Assembly: GCF_030271165.1 (NCBI RefSeq)
Contig: NZ_JASSZH010000019.1
Location: 1-42,207, forward strand
Source: Psychromicrobium xiongbiense
GTDB taxonomy: Bacteria > Actinomycetota > Actinomycetes > Actinomycetales > Micrococcaceae
Direction: 5' to 3'
Length of the DNA stretch: 42,207 bases
Each line of letters starts with the position of its first letter. The first letter of the stretch is position 1. Below, in pieces: positions 25,882-34,156 of the stretch. The notes beneath the pieces are model-generated. The model did no database searches, was not told the DNA's origin, and saw only the letters and a list, made by a program, of their open reading frames with translations. The position numbers and the translations under genes were made by a program.

Positions 25882-26964
25882 ATGTCCGCAGGTTTGATCT
25901 CTCGTTGTGCTGGGCGCGTCATCGTGGGTGCGCTTGCTGCGGCCCTGAGCGTGGGGACTCTGGCGTCCTGTGGCTCCGATGGTTCGGTTCAGGCCAAGGT
26001 GGTGCGCGTGATTGACGGTGACACCTTTGAAGCAGAGTTCGAGGGTGCCACTAAGTCGGTGCGCTTGCTCAACGTCGACACTCCGGAGACCAAGCATCCC
26101 AATAAAATCGTGGAGTGCCAGGGGCCGGAGGCCACCCAATTTCTGCAGAAAAAATTGCCGGTCGGCTCGGCTGTGACTTTGCGTTTCGACCAGGAGAAGA
26201 CCGACAGGGACGACCGCGTGCTGGCTGCAGTCTTTGTCAAGGAGGAGCTCGTCAATGCCTCGATTGCTCGAACTGGTCTGGGGATTGCCAAGCAATCTGG
26301 TAGCAATGCGAAGTATTTTTACCAGGTAAAGGCGGCTCAAGATGAGGCGTTGGCTGCCAAGAGGGGACTGTTTCAGGAGAATCTTTCCTGCAGTCCTGAA
26401 GCTGTAGCTGCAGCAGAACTGAGTGCTCTTGCAGCGCCGGCGGAGCCTGCGGCGGGGGCGAGTTCGGCGCAGATTGGTGCGACCGCAGGCCTAGTCTTCA
26501 CCGCGGTCATCGCTGCCAAGACGGCGCAGGTTCTGCTCGGAGAGTCCAAGGATTCCGTGCTGGCCCTGGCTCGAGGGGTGCAGACCGTGACAGCCGCTGT
26601 TGACCGGATTGGCTCCGCCGTCGCCGTGGCGACCGCCCGTCACGACGATCTGAAGATACGGGCGGCTGCGGCTCAGGTGGAGGAAGAGCGGAAGGCCTCG
26701 GAGGTCAAGGCAGCGGAAGCCAAGGCGGCCGAAGACAAGCGGACGGCTGACGAGGCCGCAGCAAAGGCAGCTTCGGAAGCGGCCGCGGCAGCCGGAGCTG
26801 CCGCCCAGCAGCCGTACATCCCGTACGTTCCGGCTCCGCAACCGCAGCCCGTTGCTCCACAACAGCCAGCTCCGGCGCCCGTCCAGCAGAGTCCCTATCC
26901 CGGATATACCGGACCCCGTTGCTATGCGCCCGGCGGCAAGACCTGGACGCCCTGCAAACGCTAA
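25882..26964 (+). CDS. Staphylococcal-nuclease-like lipoprotein with coiled-coil and proline-rich tail
   Basis: A 360-aa exported nuclease. The N-terminus is a signal peptide ending in the lipobox LASC (Cys30), so it is probably anchored outside the membrane. Residues about 38-165 are a thermonuclease domain: VIDGDTFEAEF (Asp45, Asp47), VRLLNVDTPE (Arg61, Glu69) and TDRDDRVLAAVFV (Arg112), the catalytic set. A long Ala/Lys/Glu coiled coil (about 235-300), a Pro/Gln segment and a C-terminal RCYAPGGKTWTPCKR with two cysteines follow. ATG 25882 has GGGGAG upstream. It lies in the segment between the 22-bp repeats and has AT-richer patches (around 26100-26320) than its neighbours. Confidence 0.87.
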   Translation: MSAGLISRCAGRVIVGALAAALSVGTLASCGSDGSVQAKVVRVIDGDTFEAEFEGATKSVRLLNVDTPETKHPNKIVECQGPEATQFLQKKLPVGSAVTLRFDQEKTDRDDRVLAAVFVKEELVNASIARTGLGIAKQSGSNAKYFYQVKAAQDEALAAKRGLFQENLSCSPEAVAAAELSALAAPAEPAAGASSAQIGATAGLVFTAVIAAKTAQVLLGESKDSVLALARGVQTVTAAVDRIGSAVAVATARHDDLKIRAAAAQVEEERKASEVKAAEAKAAEDKRTADEAAAKAASEAAAAAGAAAQQPYIPYVPAPQPQPVAPQQPAPAPVQQSPYPGYTGPRCYAPGGKTWTPCKR

Positions 26965-27087
26965 CCCTTGGGGTGTTGCTGCCAGCGGCGGAGGCGTCCA
27001 GCCCTATTCTTGCGGTGATGCATAAAACCTCCTCAGAGTCGGAATGGAAGCCTCAGGTGAGCGCTTCTGCTGAGAAGAGTAGGACCT

Positions 27088-27596
27088 CTACGAGGTAGTT
27101 GTTGGCCCCGGCTCGGTGCGTGCCCGGACCTCGGCGGCAAACTGTGACAGGCCAATCTTCTGGTAGGCATCGAGCAGCGACGACTGGGTGATCTGTGGGT
27201 TGGCGTAGTCCGAGGCTTGATTCTGAATACACGTCAAAGTCATCTCGGGGTAGAGATCCAGCTGATCGAGAAGGAAGTCATCCGGGTCGACAACATCAAT
27301 ATCGAAGGGCTCGACTGCGGCCTGAGGGAAATCTCTGATATTGAAAGTCACGATGAGTTTGGCGGAAGAACGCACTGCAGCAGCAAGCACGTGGCGGTCT
27401 TTGGGATCGCAGGTCATGGCCGGTATCAGCGATTGGTAGTCGCGAACCAGCGCATCGGGGAGTGCACGGCTCATAGCGTCGACCCTATGGCGCGCTTTAA
27501 GGGCCGGAAGGCTCGAGCTTCAGCAAGTCTCAGGAGCAGATCAGCGAGGTACATAGGGAACAATGCACAGGTATCCAGAACGGCGGGGAAGAGCAA
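27088..27596 (-). pseudogene. PIN-domain toxin, interrupted by frameshift/deletion
   Basis: The 3' part (27088-27474) encodes SRALPDALVRDYQ and DPKDRHVLAAAVRSSAKLIV, the typical second half of a PIN-domain ribonuclease toxin. The first half is present upstream in another frame: from TTG 27596 the minus strand reads LLFPAVLDTCALFPMYLADL, then LLRLAEARAFRPL, the PIN N-terminus with its catalytic Asp, before a stop at 27473-27471. In the downstream frame the bases before ATG 27474 read KARHRVDAM. So the two halves meet out of frame, and by comparison with the family about 20 residues seem to be missing. The toxin is probably inactive. It directly follows the antitoxin gene. Confidence 0.75.
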
Positions 27597-27597
27597 C

Positions 27598-28086
27598 CTA
27601 CCTCATTTCGTGGTCCTGGCTCGCGGTTGCTTCCAGTGAACCATTGAGGACCGACGCTCTGGCTATCCCGGCCAAAGAGGATCGTCGCTCGGTGCGCGCT
27701 CGTGCGTCGTATTCGGTGAGATCTCTCAACATGACCCTGCGATGCCGACCCACTGTGCTGAAAGGGATTGCCCCTTCTTCAAGGAAGGCGACGAGCGTTG
27801 GTCGGGAAACGCCCAGAAAGTCTGCGGCCTGTTGCGTGGTGAGCTGGCTGTCTGTCGGAATGACCGTCACGCCCTGTCCGCTGGCGAGCGACTGAGCCAC
27901 CTGGAGAAGTACAGCGAAGATGTCATGCGGAATATCCATGGCTGCACCATCCGGACCGACCAGGCGCGGCACTCCGACGCTTGGTGCATCAAACTGGGCT
28001 GCCAATCGAGCAAACTGAGCTGCTTCCTTCGAGTTTTCAGGCGAGGGAACGAGCGTCCGGCGATTGCGGAAATCTGTGGTGTTCAC
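27598..28086 (-). CDS. HTH (excisionase/MerR-like) antitoxin partner of the PIN toxin
   Basis: A 162-aa DNA-binding protein with an excisionase-type helix-turn-helix near residues 85-130: LTTQQAADFLGVSRPTLVAF, then GAIPFSTVGRHRRVMLRDL. Such proteins precede PIN_3-type toxins and act as antitoxin and autorepressor. The start is GTG 28086 (VNTTDFRNRRTL), with AAAGGA five bases upstream; the frame stays open to 28365, but that part runs through hemA and is not coding. Its stop lies two bases before the first possible toxin start, as expected for a coupled pair. This half of the module is intact. Confidence 0.75.
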   Translation of the reverse strand: MNTTDFRNRRTLVPSPENSKEAAQFARLAAQFDAPSVGVPRLVGPDGAAMDIPHDIFAVLLQVAQSLASGQGVTVIPTDSQLTTQQAADFLGVSRPTLVAFLEEGAIPFSTVGRHRRVMLRDLTEYDARARTERRSSLAGIARASVLNGSLEATASQDHEMR

Positions 28087-28111
28087 GGGAGTCCTTTCAC
28101 GACCACCATAA

Positions 28112-28124
28112 TCGAAATATTCGA
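28112..28124. promoter_or_regulatory. Palindrome upstream of the antitoxin gene
   Basis: TCGAAATATTCGA forms a palindrome with 5-bp arms, 26 bp before the antitoxin GTG and in the only AT-rich part of the spacer to hemA. It could be the autoregulatory operator of the toxin-antitoxin module. Motif evidence only. Confidence 0.4.
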
Positions 28125-28150
28125 AAACCACTAGAGGCGGCGCCCGATGA

Positions 28151-28172
28151 CGGGGAGGCGCGTCAGGCGGAC
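28151..28172. repeat. 22-bp direct repeat, copy 2 (hemA 3' end)
   Basis: Identical to 25757-25778. This copy covers the last two codons and the stop of hemA plus 12 downstream bases, so hemA stays intact at this end. Position at the 3' end of a conserved gene is a common feature of integration sites. Confidence 0.85.
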
Positions 28173-29473
28173 TGTTCGTGTCCGAGGCGCTCGACGGGGC
28201 AGGATTCCGGCCCAGACGATTCGGACGATTCAGATTCGGAGGGCACCGCAGAGTCCGCCAGTCCGCGGACAGATTCGCCGATGCCGTACAGCGCTTCCAG
28301 TGCGGCGTTGAATTCCTCGCCCCGGCCCTCGGCAGCCAACTGCTTGGCCCGGACGGTCGGCACATGCAGCAGCTGCTTCACCATCCTGCGCAGAGCGAAC
28401 TCCACTTCCTCCGCCGCCGCAGTGCAACCGTGCTGCGTGCGCACCCGCTCCAGTTCGACATCGAGCACAGCCAGGGTGTGCTGGCGCAGGGCCACGATGG
28501 CGCTGTCCATGCTGCGCTTGGCCTGTTCCAGATCGAAGTCGGCGGCGGCATCGGAGACGATGCTTCGAGCCTGCTCTACCGTGGCTTCCTGTTCCGCGGG
28601 CGCGGCGAGCCGCACCGATTCCAGGCTCAGCAATTCCACTCCGGGCAGCTCGCCGATGGCGGGATCAAAGTCATGCGTCAAGGCCAGGTCGATCACGGTC
28701 AGCGGCTCGTCCCCAGCCAGGCTTCGGCGTCGCGCGTCACGGACCACTTCCAGCGACACCCGCTGTTCCGAGCCGCTACAACCCACCGCCAGGGTGGCCC
28801 AGGCCAGGGCATCGGTCAGCGACTCCACGGCGGTCAGACCGCGGGCAGCGGCAAATTCAGGAGCGCGACCGGAGGGGGAGTAGACCGCAATCTCCCGCAC
28901 GCCGCGTTCCTTCAGCAGCGCCACGGTGGCCCCGGCGTACGCGCCTGTGCCATGCACCACGGCACGCTGATCGGTCCATTTGGTCCTGCCGGTCATCTCC
29001 AGCGCCACGGACACCACGGAGCGGCCCTGGCTTCCCAGTGCAGTATCTGATCCAACCTTCTTGGCGGTTCGGGAGGCCACCTGGAACAACTTGGCGGTCG
29101 GGCCAGGGACGGCGAACCTGCTCTGCGCCTCAATCAGCGCCCGGCGCACCTGCCCGGCGATTTCGCGCTCGCCCACGACGGCGGAGTCCAGGCCAGCCGC
29201 AACGGCGAAGAGGTGGCGCGGCACGGCTGATCCGTGCAGCAGTCGGAAATGCGACTCCAGCGTGGCCTGTTCCATCCCGGTGGATTCTGCCAGGCTCTCC
29301 AGGAGCCCGATGGCGGCCGCCGCCGGATCGGTACTGCTTCCGTACAGTTCAAAGCGGTTGCAGGTGGCCAGAACCACGGCGTTTCCGTGAACGCCGGAGG
29401 CACCACCGCTCAGTCGGGCGACGGTTTCCAGATCATTGTCGGCATGAGTTGCGACGAGTGCAAAGAGGACCAC
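28163..29473 (-). CDS. hemA: Glutamyl-tRNA reductase
   Basis: Reduces glutamyl-tRNA to glutamate-1-semialdehyde with NADPH, the first committed step of haem synthesis. The active-site cysteine is in [10 protein letters not shown] (Cys38); [30 protein letters not shown] and the NADPH-binding segment [16 protein letters not shown] follow, then the helical dimerisation domain. 436 aa, with a Ser/Glu-rich C-terminal tail ([14 protein letters not shown]). The GTG start has AGGA ten bases upstream. It diverges from hemE, so both halves of the haem locus share a 90-bp control region. Confidence 0.95.
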   Translation of the reverse strand: MVLFALVATHADNDLETVARLSGGASGVHGNAVVLATCNRFELYGSSTDPAAAAIGLLESLAESTGMEQATLESHFRLLHGSAVPRHLFAVAAGLDSAVVGEREIAGQVRRALIEAQSRFAVPGPTAKLFQVASRTAKKVGSDTALGSQGRSVVSVALEMTGRTKWTDQRAVVHGTGAYAGATVALLKERGVREIAVYSPSGRAPEFAAARGLTAVESLTDALAWATLAVGCSGSEQRVSLEVVRDARRRSLAGDEPLTVIDLALTHDFDPAIGELPGVELLSLESVRLAAPAEQEATVEQARSIVSDAAADFDLEQAKRSMDSAIVALRQHTLAVLDVELERVRTQHGCTAAAEEVEFALRRMVKQLLHVPTVRAKQLAAEGRGEEFNAALEALYGIGESVRGLADSAVPSESESSESSGPESCPVERLGHEQSA

Positions 29474-29563
29474 AGCTTGCTCATCCTACGATTTCGGCGG
29501 CTTGTAGAAAAGCGAGGCTGACCTCACCTGAAAATTGACAGGCTGTCGCTATCGGAGCCTGAA
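29474..29563. promoter_or_regulatory. hemA / hemE divergent control region
   Basis: A perfect -35 hexamer TTGACA (29535-29540) faces hemE and is part of the short inverted repeat GACAGGCTGTC (29537-29547); no -10 fits the usual spacing if hemE starts at 29564. On the hemA strand TTTTCTAC (29504-29511) and ATCGTAGGAT (29483-29492) occur, the second containing a -10-like TAGGAT. Closely similar elements lie before hemQ. Confidence 0.4.
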
Positions 29564-30679
29564 ATGACGGGCAGAATCGATGCTATGACCCTGCCCGAAG
29601 GCCATCCGCTCCGCGATGGACGCACCACCCATTCGCCCCTGATCGCAGCCTATCGGTCTCAGGTCCCCAGCCGTCAGCCGGTGTGGTTCATGCGTCAGGC
29701 GGGGCGTTCGCTGCCCGAATACCGGGCGCTGCGCCGGGGTGTGAGCATGCTGGATTCCTGTCTGCGACCGGATCTGGCTGCGGAGATCACGCTGCAGCCC
29801 GTGCGCCGTCACGATACTGACGCCGCCATCTTCTTCTCCGACATCGTGATTCCACTCAAGCTGGCTGGTGTGGATGTCGATATTGTGCCCGGCGTCGGAC
29901 CCGTGCTCAGCGAGCCGATCCGCACCCTCGCCCAGGTTCGGGCTCTGCCGGAGCTGACTGACTCTGCCTTCGAGCCGATCCGGGAGGCGGTCCGGCTCAC
30001 CGTGGCGGAACTCGGCAGCACGCCGCTGATCGGTTTTGCCGGGGCGCCCTTCACCGTCGCCGCATACATGGTCGAAGGCCGTCCGTCCAGAGATCACCTG
30101 GGTCCGCGCACCATGATGCACTCTGCCCCAGAGGCCTGGGATGCGCTGGCTCACTGGGCTGCCCGCGCCTCGGGGGCGTTCCTCCGAGCCCAGGTGGAGG
30201 CGGGGGCAAGCGCCGTTCAGCTTTTCGACTCCTGGGCCGGTTCGCTCGGACTGGAGGACTACCGTCAGCGGGTGGCGCCGGCTTCCGCTCTGGCTTTCGA
30301 CGCCGTCCGCGAGCTGGACGTACCCCGGGTCCACTTCGGTACCGGGACCTCGGAGCTGCTGCCTGCGATGCTCGAGGCCGGTGCGGACGTGATGGGCATC
30401 GATTACCGGCTGCCGCTCGATGAGGCCAACCGCAGGCTGGGTGGGCGCACCCCCTTGCAGGGCAATATTGACCCCGCCTATCTTGAGGCGCCGTGGGAGG
30501 TGTTGGAAGCCCATGTTCGCGAGGTGCTCAAGCGCGGCTCGGCAGCGCCCGGCCACGTACTGAATCTGGGCCACGGGGTGCCGCCGGAGACCGATCCGTC
30601 GGTGCTGAGCCGTATCGTGGAACTAGCGCATTCCCTGGAGCCGGGAAGCGCCCACCGCGATCCAGGAGTTGAGCCATGA
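29564..30679 (+). CDS. hemE: Uroporphyrinogen decarboxylase
   Basis: Converts uroporphyrinogen III to coproporphyrinogen III. Signature VWFMRQAGRSLPEYRALR near the N-terminus, AAIFFSDIVIPL, PLIGFAGAPFTVAAYMVEG and the C-terminal GHVLNLGHGVPPETDP are all intact. 371 aa from ATG 29564, which has GGAG six bases upstream; an in-frame ATG at 29585 is an alternative. It starts an eight-gene haem cluster and overlaps hemG by four bases (ATGA). Confidence 0.95.
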   Translation: MTGRIDAMTLPEGHPLRDGRTTHSPLIAAYRSQVPSRQPVWFMRQAGRSLPEYRALRRGVSMLDSCLRPDLAAEITLQPVRRHDTDAAIFFSDIVIPLKLAGVDVDIVPGVGPVLSEPIRTLAQVRALPELTDSAFEPIREAVRLTVAELGSTPLIGFAGAPFTVAAYMVEGRPSRDHLGPRTMMHSAPEAWDALAHWAARASGAFLRAQVEAGASAVQLFDSWAGSLGLEDYRQRVAPASALAFDAVRELDVPRVHFGTGTSELLPAMLEAGADVMGIDYRLPLDEANRRLGGRTPLQGNIDPAYLEAPWEVLEAHVREVLKRGSAAPGHVLNLGHGVPPETDPSVLSRIVELAHSLEPGSAHRDPGVEP

Positions 30680-32136
30680 CCGAGCCGATGAGTGTGGATA
30701 AACCGCTGCCCGAGCCGGGAACGACGGCGATCGTCGTCGGCGGTGGAATGGCGGGTCTGGTCGCTGCCCGGGAGCTGGCACACGCCGGAGTGTCCGTCAC
30801 GGTGATCGAGGCCAGCGCCCATATCGGTGGCGCGGTGGCGCCCCACGAGGTGGGCGGTCTGGTGCTCGATGCCGGCGCGGAGAGCTATGCCACGCGCACC
30901 CCGGTGTTCGCCCGGCTGGCTGAAGCACTGGGGCTCGGTGAACAACTGGTGGAACCCAGTGCGGCCGGTGCCTGGCTGCACTTTCTGGACGGTCGTGGAC
31001 AGCCAAAGTCCACGCCGCTGCCGAAGGGCGCACTGCTGGGCATCCCCGGTTCCCTCGACGAGCCCGTTCTGCGGGAGATTCTGGGCCGCACCGGCCTGCT
31101 GCGCGCCAAGCTGGATGTGAACCTGCCCAGGGGCGTGGGGGCGAAAGCCCGGAGTCTGGCAGACCTGGTGCGTGCCCGGATGGGGCAGGCGGTGCTGGAC
31201 CGGCTGGTCGCGCCCGTGGTCGGCGGGGTGTACTCGGTGAGTCCGGAGGACCTTGACCCCGAAGAGGCGATCCCTGGTCTGCGTGCCGCGATCGCCGAAC
31301 ACGGTTCGCTCTCCGCTGCTATTGCTGCCCTGCGTGGTAAGGCGACCAAACCCGGCTCCGCCGTGGGTGGTCTGCGTGGCGGCGTCTTCCAGATTGCCCG
31401 CGCCCTGCGGACCGAACTGGAGGAGCTGGGCGTGACCCTGCTTCTGGATACCAGCGTCCAGACCCTCAAGCGCACGGGAACGGCATGGCATGTCGGAACC
31501 CCTGCGGCGCAGTTGGAAGCACAGCGCGTCGTAGTGGCCACCGAGGCGCACGGTGCGGTGGAGCTGCTTGCACCGCTGCTGGATGAGGCAAGTGCTTTCG
31601 GTGAGGCCTTTGGCGCAGAGATCTCCCTGGTGACCCTTGTGGTGGACCTTCCGGAGCTCGATGCCGCACCGCGGGGCACCGGGGTTCTGGTGGCGCCTCA
31701 GGTGAGTGCGGCGCATCCCACCGCCGAGGGTCAGGTGGTTCGGGCAAAAGCTCTTACCCACGCCACCGCCAAATGGCCGTGGCTGGCCGACGAAGAGGGG
31801 CCCGGAACGCATGTTCTGCGCCTTTCCTATGCTCTTCCCCTGGTGGGCGGGGCAGAAACAGCTGATGGGGGCCAGCCGTCCCTGGAGCTGGCCCTGGCCG
31901 ATGCGAGTGCCTTGTTGGGCCTGACTATCCGCGCGGAAGATGTGGTTGATTCCGATGTGCTGACCTGGCGGTCGGCGCTCTCCGCCGCGGGTCTGGGTCA
32001 GAAAGCGAAAATTGCCGCACTGCGGGCAGCTGTGGAGCAGATTGACGGCCTGGCCGTCACGGGTGCCTGGCTGGCAGGCAATGGTATGGCCGCTGTGATT
32101 GCGGATGCGCAGGCTCAGGCACAGCGCATTCTATGA
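30676..32136 (+). CDS. hemG: Coproporphyrinogen III oxidase, HemY/CgoX type (annotated as protoporphyrinogen oxidase)
   Basis: An FAD enzyme that oxidises coproporphyrinogen III to coproporphyrin III in the Gram-positive haem pathway (HemY, CgoX). FAD-binding AIVVGGGMAGLVAARELAH is followed by VTVIEASAHIGGAV; the middle has VYSVSPEDLDPEEAIPGL and GGLRGGVFQIARAL, the C-terminus AVTGAWLAGNGMAAVIADAQ. 486 aa. The presence of hemQ downstream decides for the coproporphyrin rather than the protoporphyrin reaction. ATG in a four-base overlap with hemE. Confidence 0.93.
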   Translation: MTEPMSVDKPLPEPGTTAIVVGGGMAGLVAARELAHAGVSVTVIEASAHIGGAVAPHEVGGLVLDAGAESYATRTPVFARLAEALGLGEQLVEPSAAGAWLHFLDGRGQPKSTPLPKGALLGIPGSLDEPVLREILGRTGLLRAKLDVNLPRGVGAKARSLADLVRARMGQAVLDRLVAPVVGGVYSVSPEDLDPEEAIPGLRAAIAEHGSLSAAIAALRGKATKPGSAVGGLRGGVFQIARALRTELEELGVTLLLDTSVQTLKRTGTAWHVGTPAAQLEAQRVVVATEAHGAVELLAPLLDEASAFGEAFGAEISLVTLVVDLPELDAAPRGTGVLVAPQVSAAHPTAEGQVVRAKALTHATAKWPWLADEEGPGTHVLRLSYALPLVGGAETADGGQPSLELALADASALLGLTIRAEDVVDSDVLTWRSALSAAGLGQKAKIAALRAAVEQIDGLAVTGAWLAGNGMAAVIADAQAQAQRIL

Positions 32137-32158
32137 GTTATTGAACCTGAGCTGACTC

Positions 32159-32187
32159 TTCTACAGGTTTTCTACCGATCGTAGAAT
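32159..32187 (+). promoter_or_regulatory. hemQ promoter with overlapping operator dyad
   Basis: TTCTAC (32159-32164) and the good -10 TAGAAT (32182-32187) are 17 bp apart. The dyad TTCTACCGATCGTAGAA (6-bp arms, 32170-32186) covers the -10 element. A protein bound there would block the promoter, so hemQ and the genes behind it probably have their own regulated start inside the cluster. Confidence 0.5.
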
Positions 32188-32231
32188 AGTCAACTCGACT
32201 GATGTACTGCTGAAGGAGCAGACTGTTTTCT

Positions 32232-32936
32232 ATGACCGACACTTTGGGACAATCTGTCACTAAATCGCATGATCCATCGACCACACCCTTCACTCTGTGG
32301 ACGGTCTTCCAGCGTACGGGCCTGCCTGCTGCGGGCAACGGCAAGCAGGGGGCGTTCGAGGAGGTGCTGGCGGTGCTCGCCGAGCGCGGCATCCAGCTGC
32401 GCGGTGCCTATGATGTGTCCGCCATGCGCTCGAACGCGGATCTCATGCTCTGGCTGATCGGCCCCGAGGCCGACGGTCTGCAGCAGGCCATCCGGGATCT
32501 GCGACGGACCGATCTGCTGGCCAATACCGAGATCAGCTGGTCCGCCATGGGCGTGCACCGCGAAGCGGAGTTCGCCAAGAACCATGTGCCCTCCTATATG
32601 CGGGCCGGTCTTGAGCCGAAGCAGTGGGTCTGCGTCTACCCCTTCGTGCGCTCCTATGAGTGGTACCTGCTGCCCGATGCCGAGCGCGGTGCCATGCTCC
32701 GCGACCACGGCATGCTGGGTCGTGACTTCCCCCAGGTGCTGGCCAACACCGTCTCCGCTTTCGCCCTGGGTGACTGGGAATGGTTGCTGGGGCTGGAAGC
32801 GGACAGCGTCGTCGACCTCGTGGACCTGATGCGCCATCTGCGCTCCACCGATGCCCGGATGCATGTCCGTGAGGAAGTCCCGTTCTATACCGGTCGCCGA
32901 CTGGAGATCGCGGAGATCGCCGAGGTTCTGCGGTGA
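32232..32936 (+). CDS. hemQ: Coproheme decarboxylase HemQ (ChdC)
   Basis: Removes two carboxyl groups from coproheme with hydrogen peroxide to give haem b, the last step of the coproporphyrin-dependent pathway. The chlorite-dismutase-like fold is shown by KNHVPSYMRAGLEPKQWVCV, YPFVRSYEWYLLPDAERGAM (with the tyrosine and basic residues of actinobacterial HemQ) and DWEWLLGLEAD. 234 aa. The only ribosome-like site, AAGGAG (32213-32218), lies 13 bases before the ATG, which is long; no closer start codon exists in frame. The gene follows a 95-bp gap with its own promoter and overlaps hemH by four bases. Confidence 0.95.
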   Translation: MTDTLGQSVTKSHDPSTTPFTLWTVFQRTGLPAAGNGKQGAFEEVLAVLAERGIQLRGAYDVSAMRSNADLMLWLIGPEADGLQQAIRDLRRTDLLANTEISWSAMGVHREAEFAKNHVPSYMRAGLEPKQWVCVYPFVRSYEWYLLPDAERGAMLRDHGMLGRDFPQVLANTVSAFALGDWEWLLGLEADSVVDLVDLMRHLRSTDARMHVREEVPFYTGRRLEIAEIAEVLR

Positions 32937-34156
32937 GTGCTCCTGCAGCGGCCCAGACCGCATCCTCAGCGGCGCTGACCGCGCTCAATCCCGTCACCGA
33001 GGCCGGGCGGGCTGCCCCCGCCGACTACGACGCCATCCTTCTGGCCTCCTTTGGTGGCCCGGAAGGCCAGGACGACGTCATTCCCTTCCTGCGCAATGTC
33101 ACCCGTGGTAGGGGGATCCCGGATGAGCGGCTCGAAGAGGTCAGCCACCACTACCGGGCCAACGGCGGCGTGAGCCCGATCAACGCCCAGAACCGCGCGC
33201 TCAAGGCCGCGCTGGAGGCTGAGCTGGCCGCCCGCGGCATCGAGCTTCCCGTGCTCTGGGGCAACCGCAACTGGGATCCGTACATCGCCCCGACTCTGCA
33301 GGAGGCGTACGATGCCGGTCACCGCCGCCTGCTGATGGTCACCACGAGTGCCTACAGCTGCTATTCCAGTGATCGGCAGTACCGCGAGGATATCGGCATC
33401 GCGCTGACCGACACCGCCCTGGACGGCAAACTGGCGGTTGACAAGGTTCGTCAGTACTTCGATCATCCGGGCTTCGTTCGGCCGTTCATCGAGGGAACTG
33501 CGGCCTCGCTGGCTACCGTTCGGGCCGAGTTGGAGGCTGCCGGGACGCCGGATGCTCCCGTGCACGTGCTCTTTTCCACCCACTCCATTCCCACCCGGGA
33601 TGCGGAGGCAGCAGGCCGGGCCGAGGCTGAGCCCCGCGTCTTCCAGGGTGGCTCCGCCTACGTGGCGCAGCACCTGGCGGTGGCACGGGTCGTGATGGAC
33701 GCCGTCGCACCCGGGACCGACTGGTCGCTGGTGTACCAGTCGCGTTCCGGTGCACCGCATATTCCGTGGCTGGAACCGGATATCAACGATGCTCTGGCCG
33801 AGTTGGCGGCCGCTGGTGTCAAGGGCGTGGTCGTGGTGCCCCTGGGTTTCGTCAGTGATCACATGGAGGTCCTCTGGGACCTGGACACCGAGGCGAAGGA
33901 GACAGCCGCGGAACTGGGCCTGGCCTTCCATCGTGCCCCCACTCCGGGCACGCACCCGCTCTTCGTGGCCGGTCTGGTGGACCTGCTTTGCGAGCGGATG
34001 ACGGCACACCAGGTGGTGGATCGTCCACATCTGACCGAGTTGGGTCCCTGGTACGACGTGGTCCCCGCCGGTGACTGTGCGAATTTCCGTGGCGAGGTTC
34101 CCGCGATTGCCGAGGTCGGAAGCGTCGTGGGGCTGATTGCTGAGGCTGCGCAATGA
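32933..34156 (+). CDS. hemH: Coproporphyrin ferrochelatase (CpfC/HemH)
   Basis: Inserts ferrous iron into coproporphyrin III. Motifs: ILLASFGGPEGQDDVIPFL, RGRGIPDERLEEVSHHY with NGGVSPINAQ, VTTSAYSCYSSDRQYREDI, LFSTHSIP with the active-site His, and VVPLGFVSDHMEVLWDLD. 407 aa, with about 25 extra Ala-rich residues at the start. GTG start in a GTGA overlap with hemQ, GAGG seven bases upstream; ends in an ATGA overlap with hemC. Confidence 0.95.
   Translation: MSAPAAAQTASSAALTALNPVTEAGRAAPADYDAILLASFGGPEGQDDVIPFLRNVTRGRGIPDERLEEVSHHYRANGGVSPINAQNRALKAALEAELAARGIELPVLWGNRNWDPYIAPTLQEAYDAGHRRLLMVTTSAYSCYSSDRQYREDIGIALTDTALDGKLAVDKVRQYFDHPGFVRPFIEGTAASLATVRAELEAAGTPDAPVHVLFSTHSIPTRDAEAAGRAEAEPRVFQGGSAYVAQHLAVARVVMDAVAPGTDWSLVYQSRSGAPHIPWLEPDINDALAELAAAGVKGVVVVPLGFVSDHMEVLWDLDTEAKETAAELGLAFHRAPTPGTHPLFVAGLVDLLCERMTAHQVVDRPHLTELGPWYDVVPAGDCANFRGEVPAIAEVGSVVGLIAEAAQ

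Noticed and set aside
25757..28172. Insertion sequence or prophage
   Set aside because: No transposase, integrase, terminal inverted repeats or phage genes; only the direct repeats support mobility.
28087..28365. N-terminal extension of the antitoxin frame into hemA
   Set aside because: The extension is hemA antisense; a GTG with AAAGGA at 28086 explains the start and the HTH protein is complete from there.
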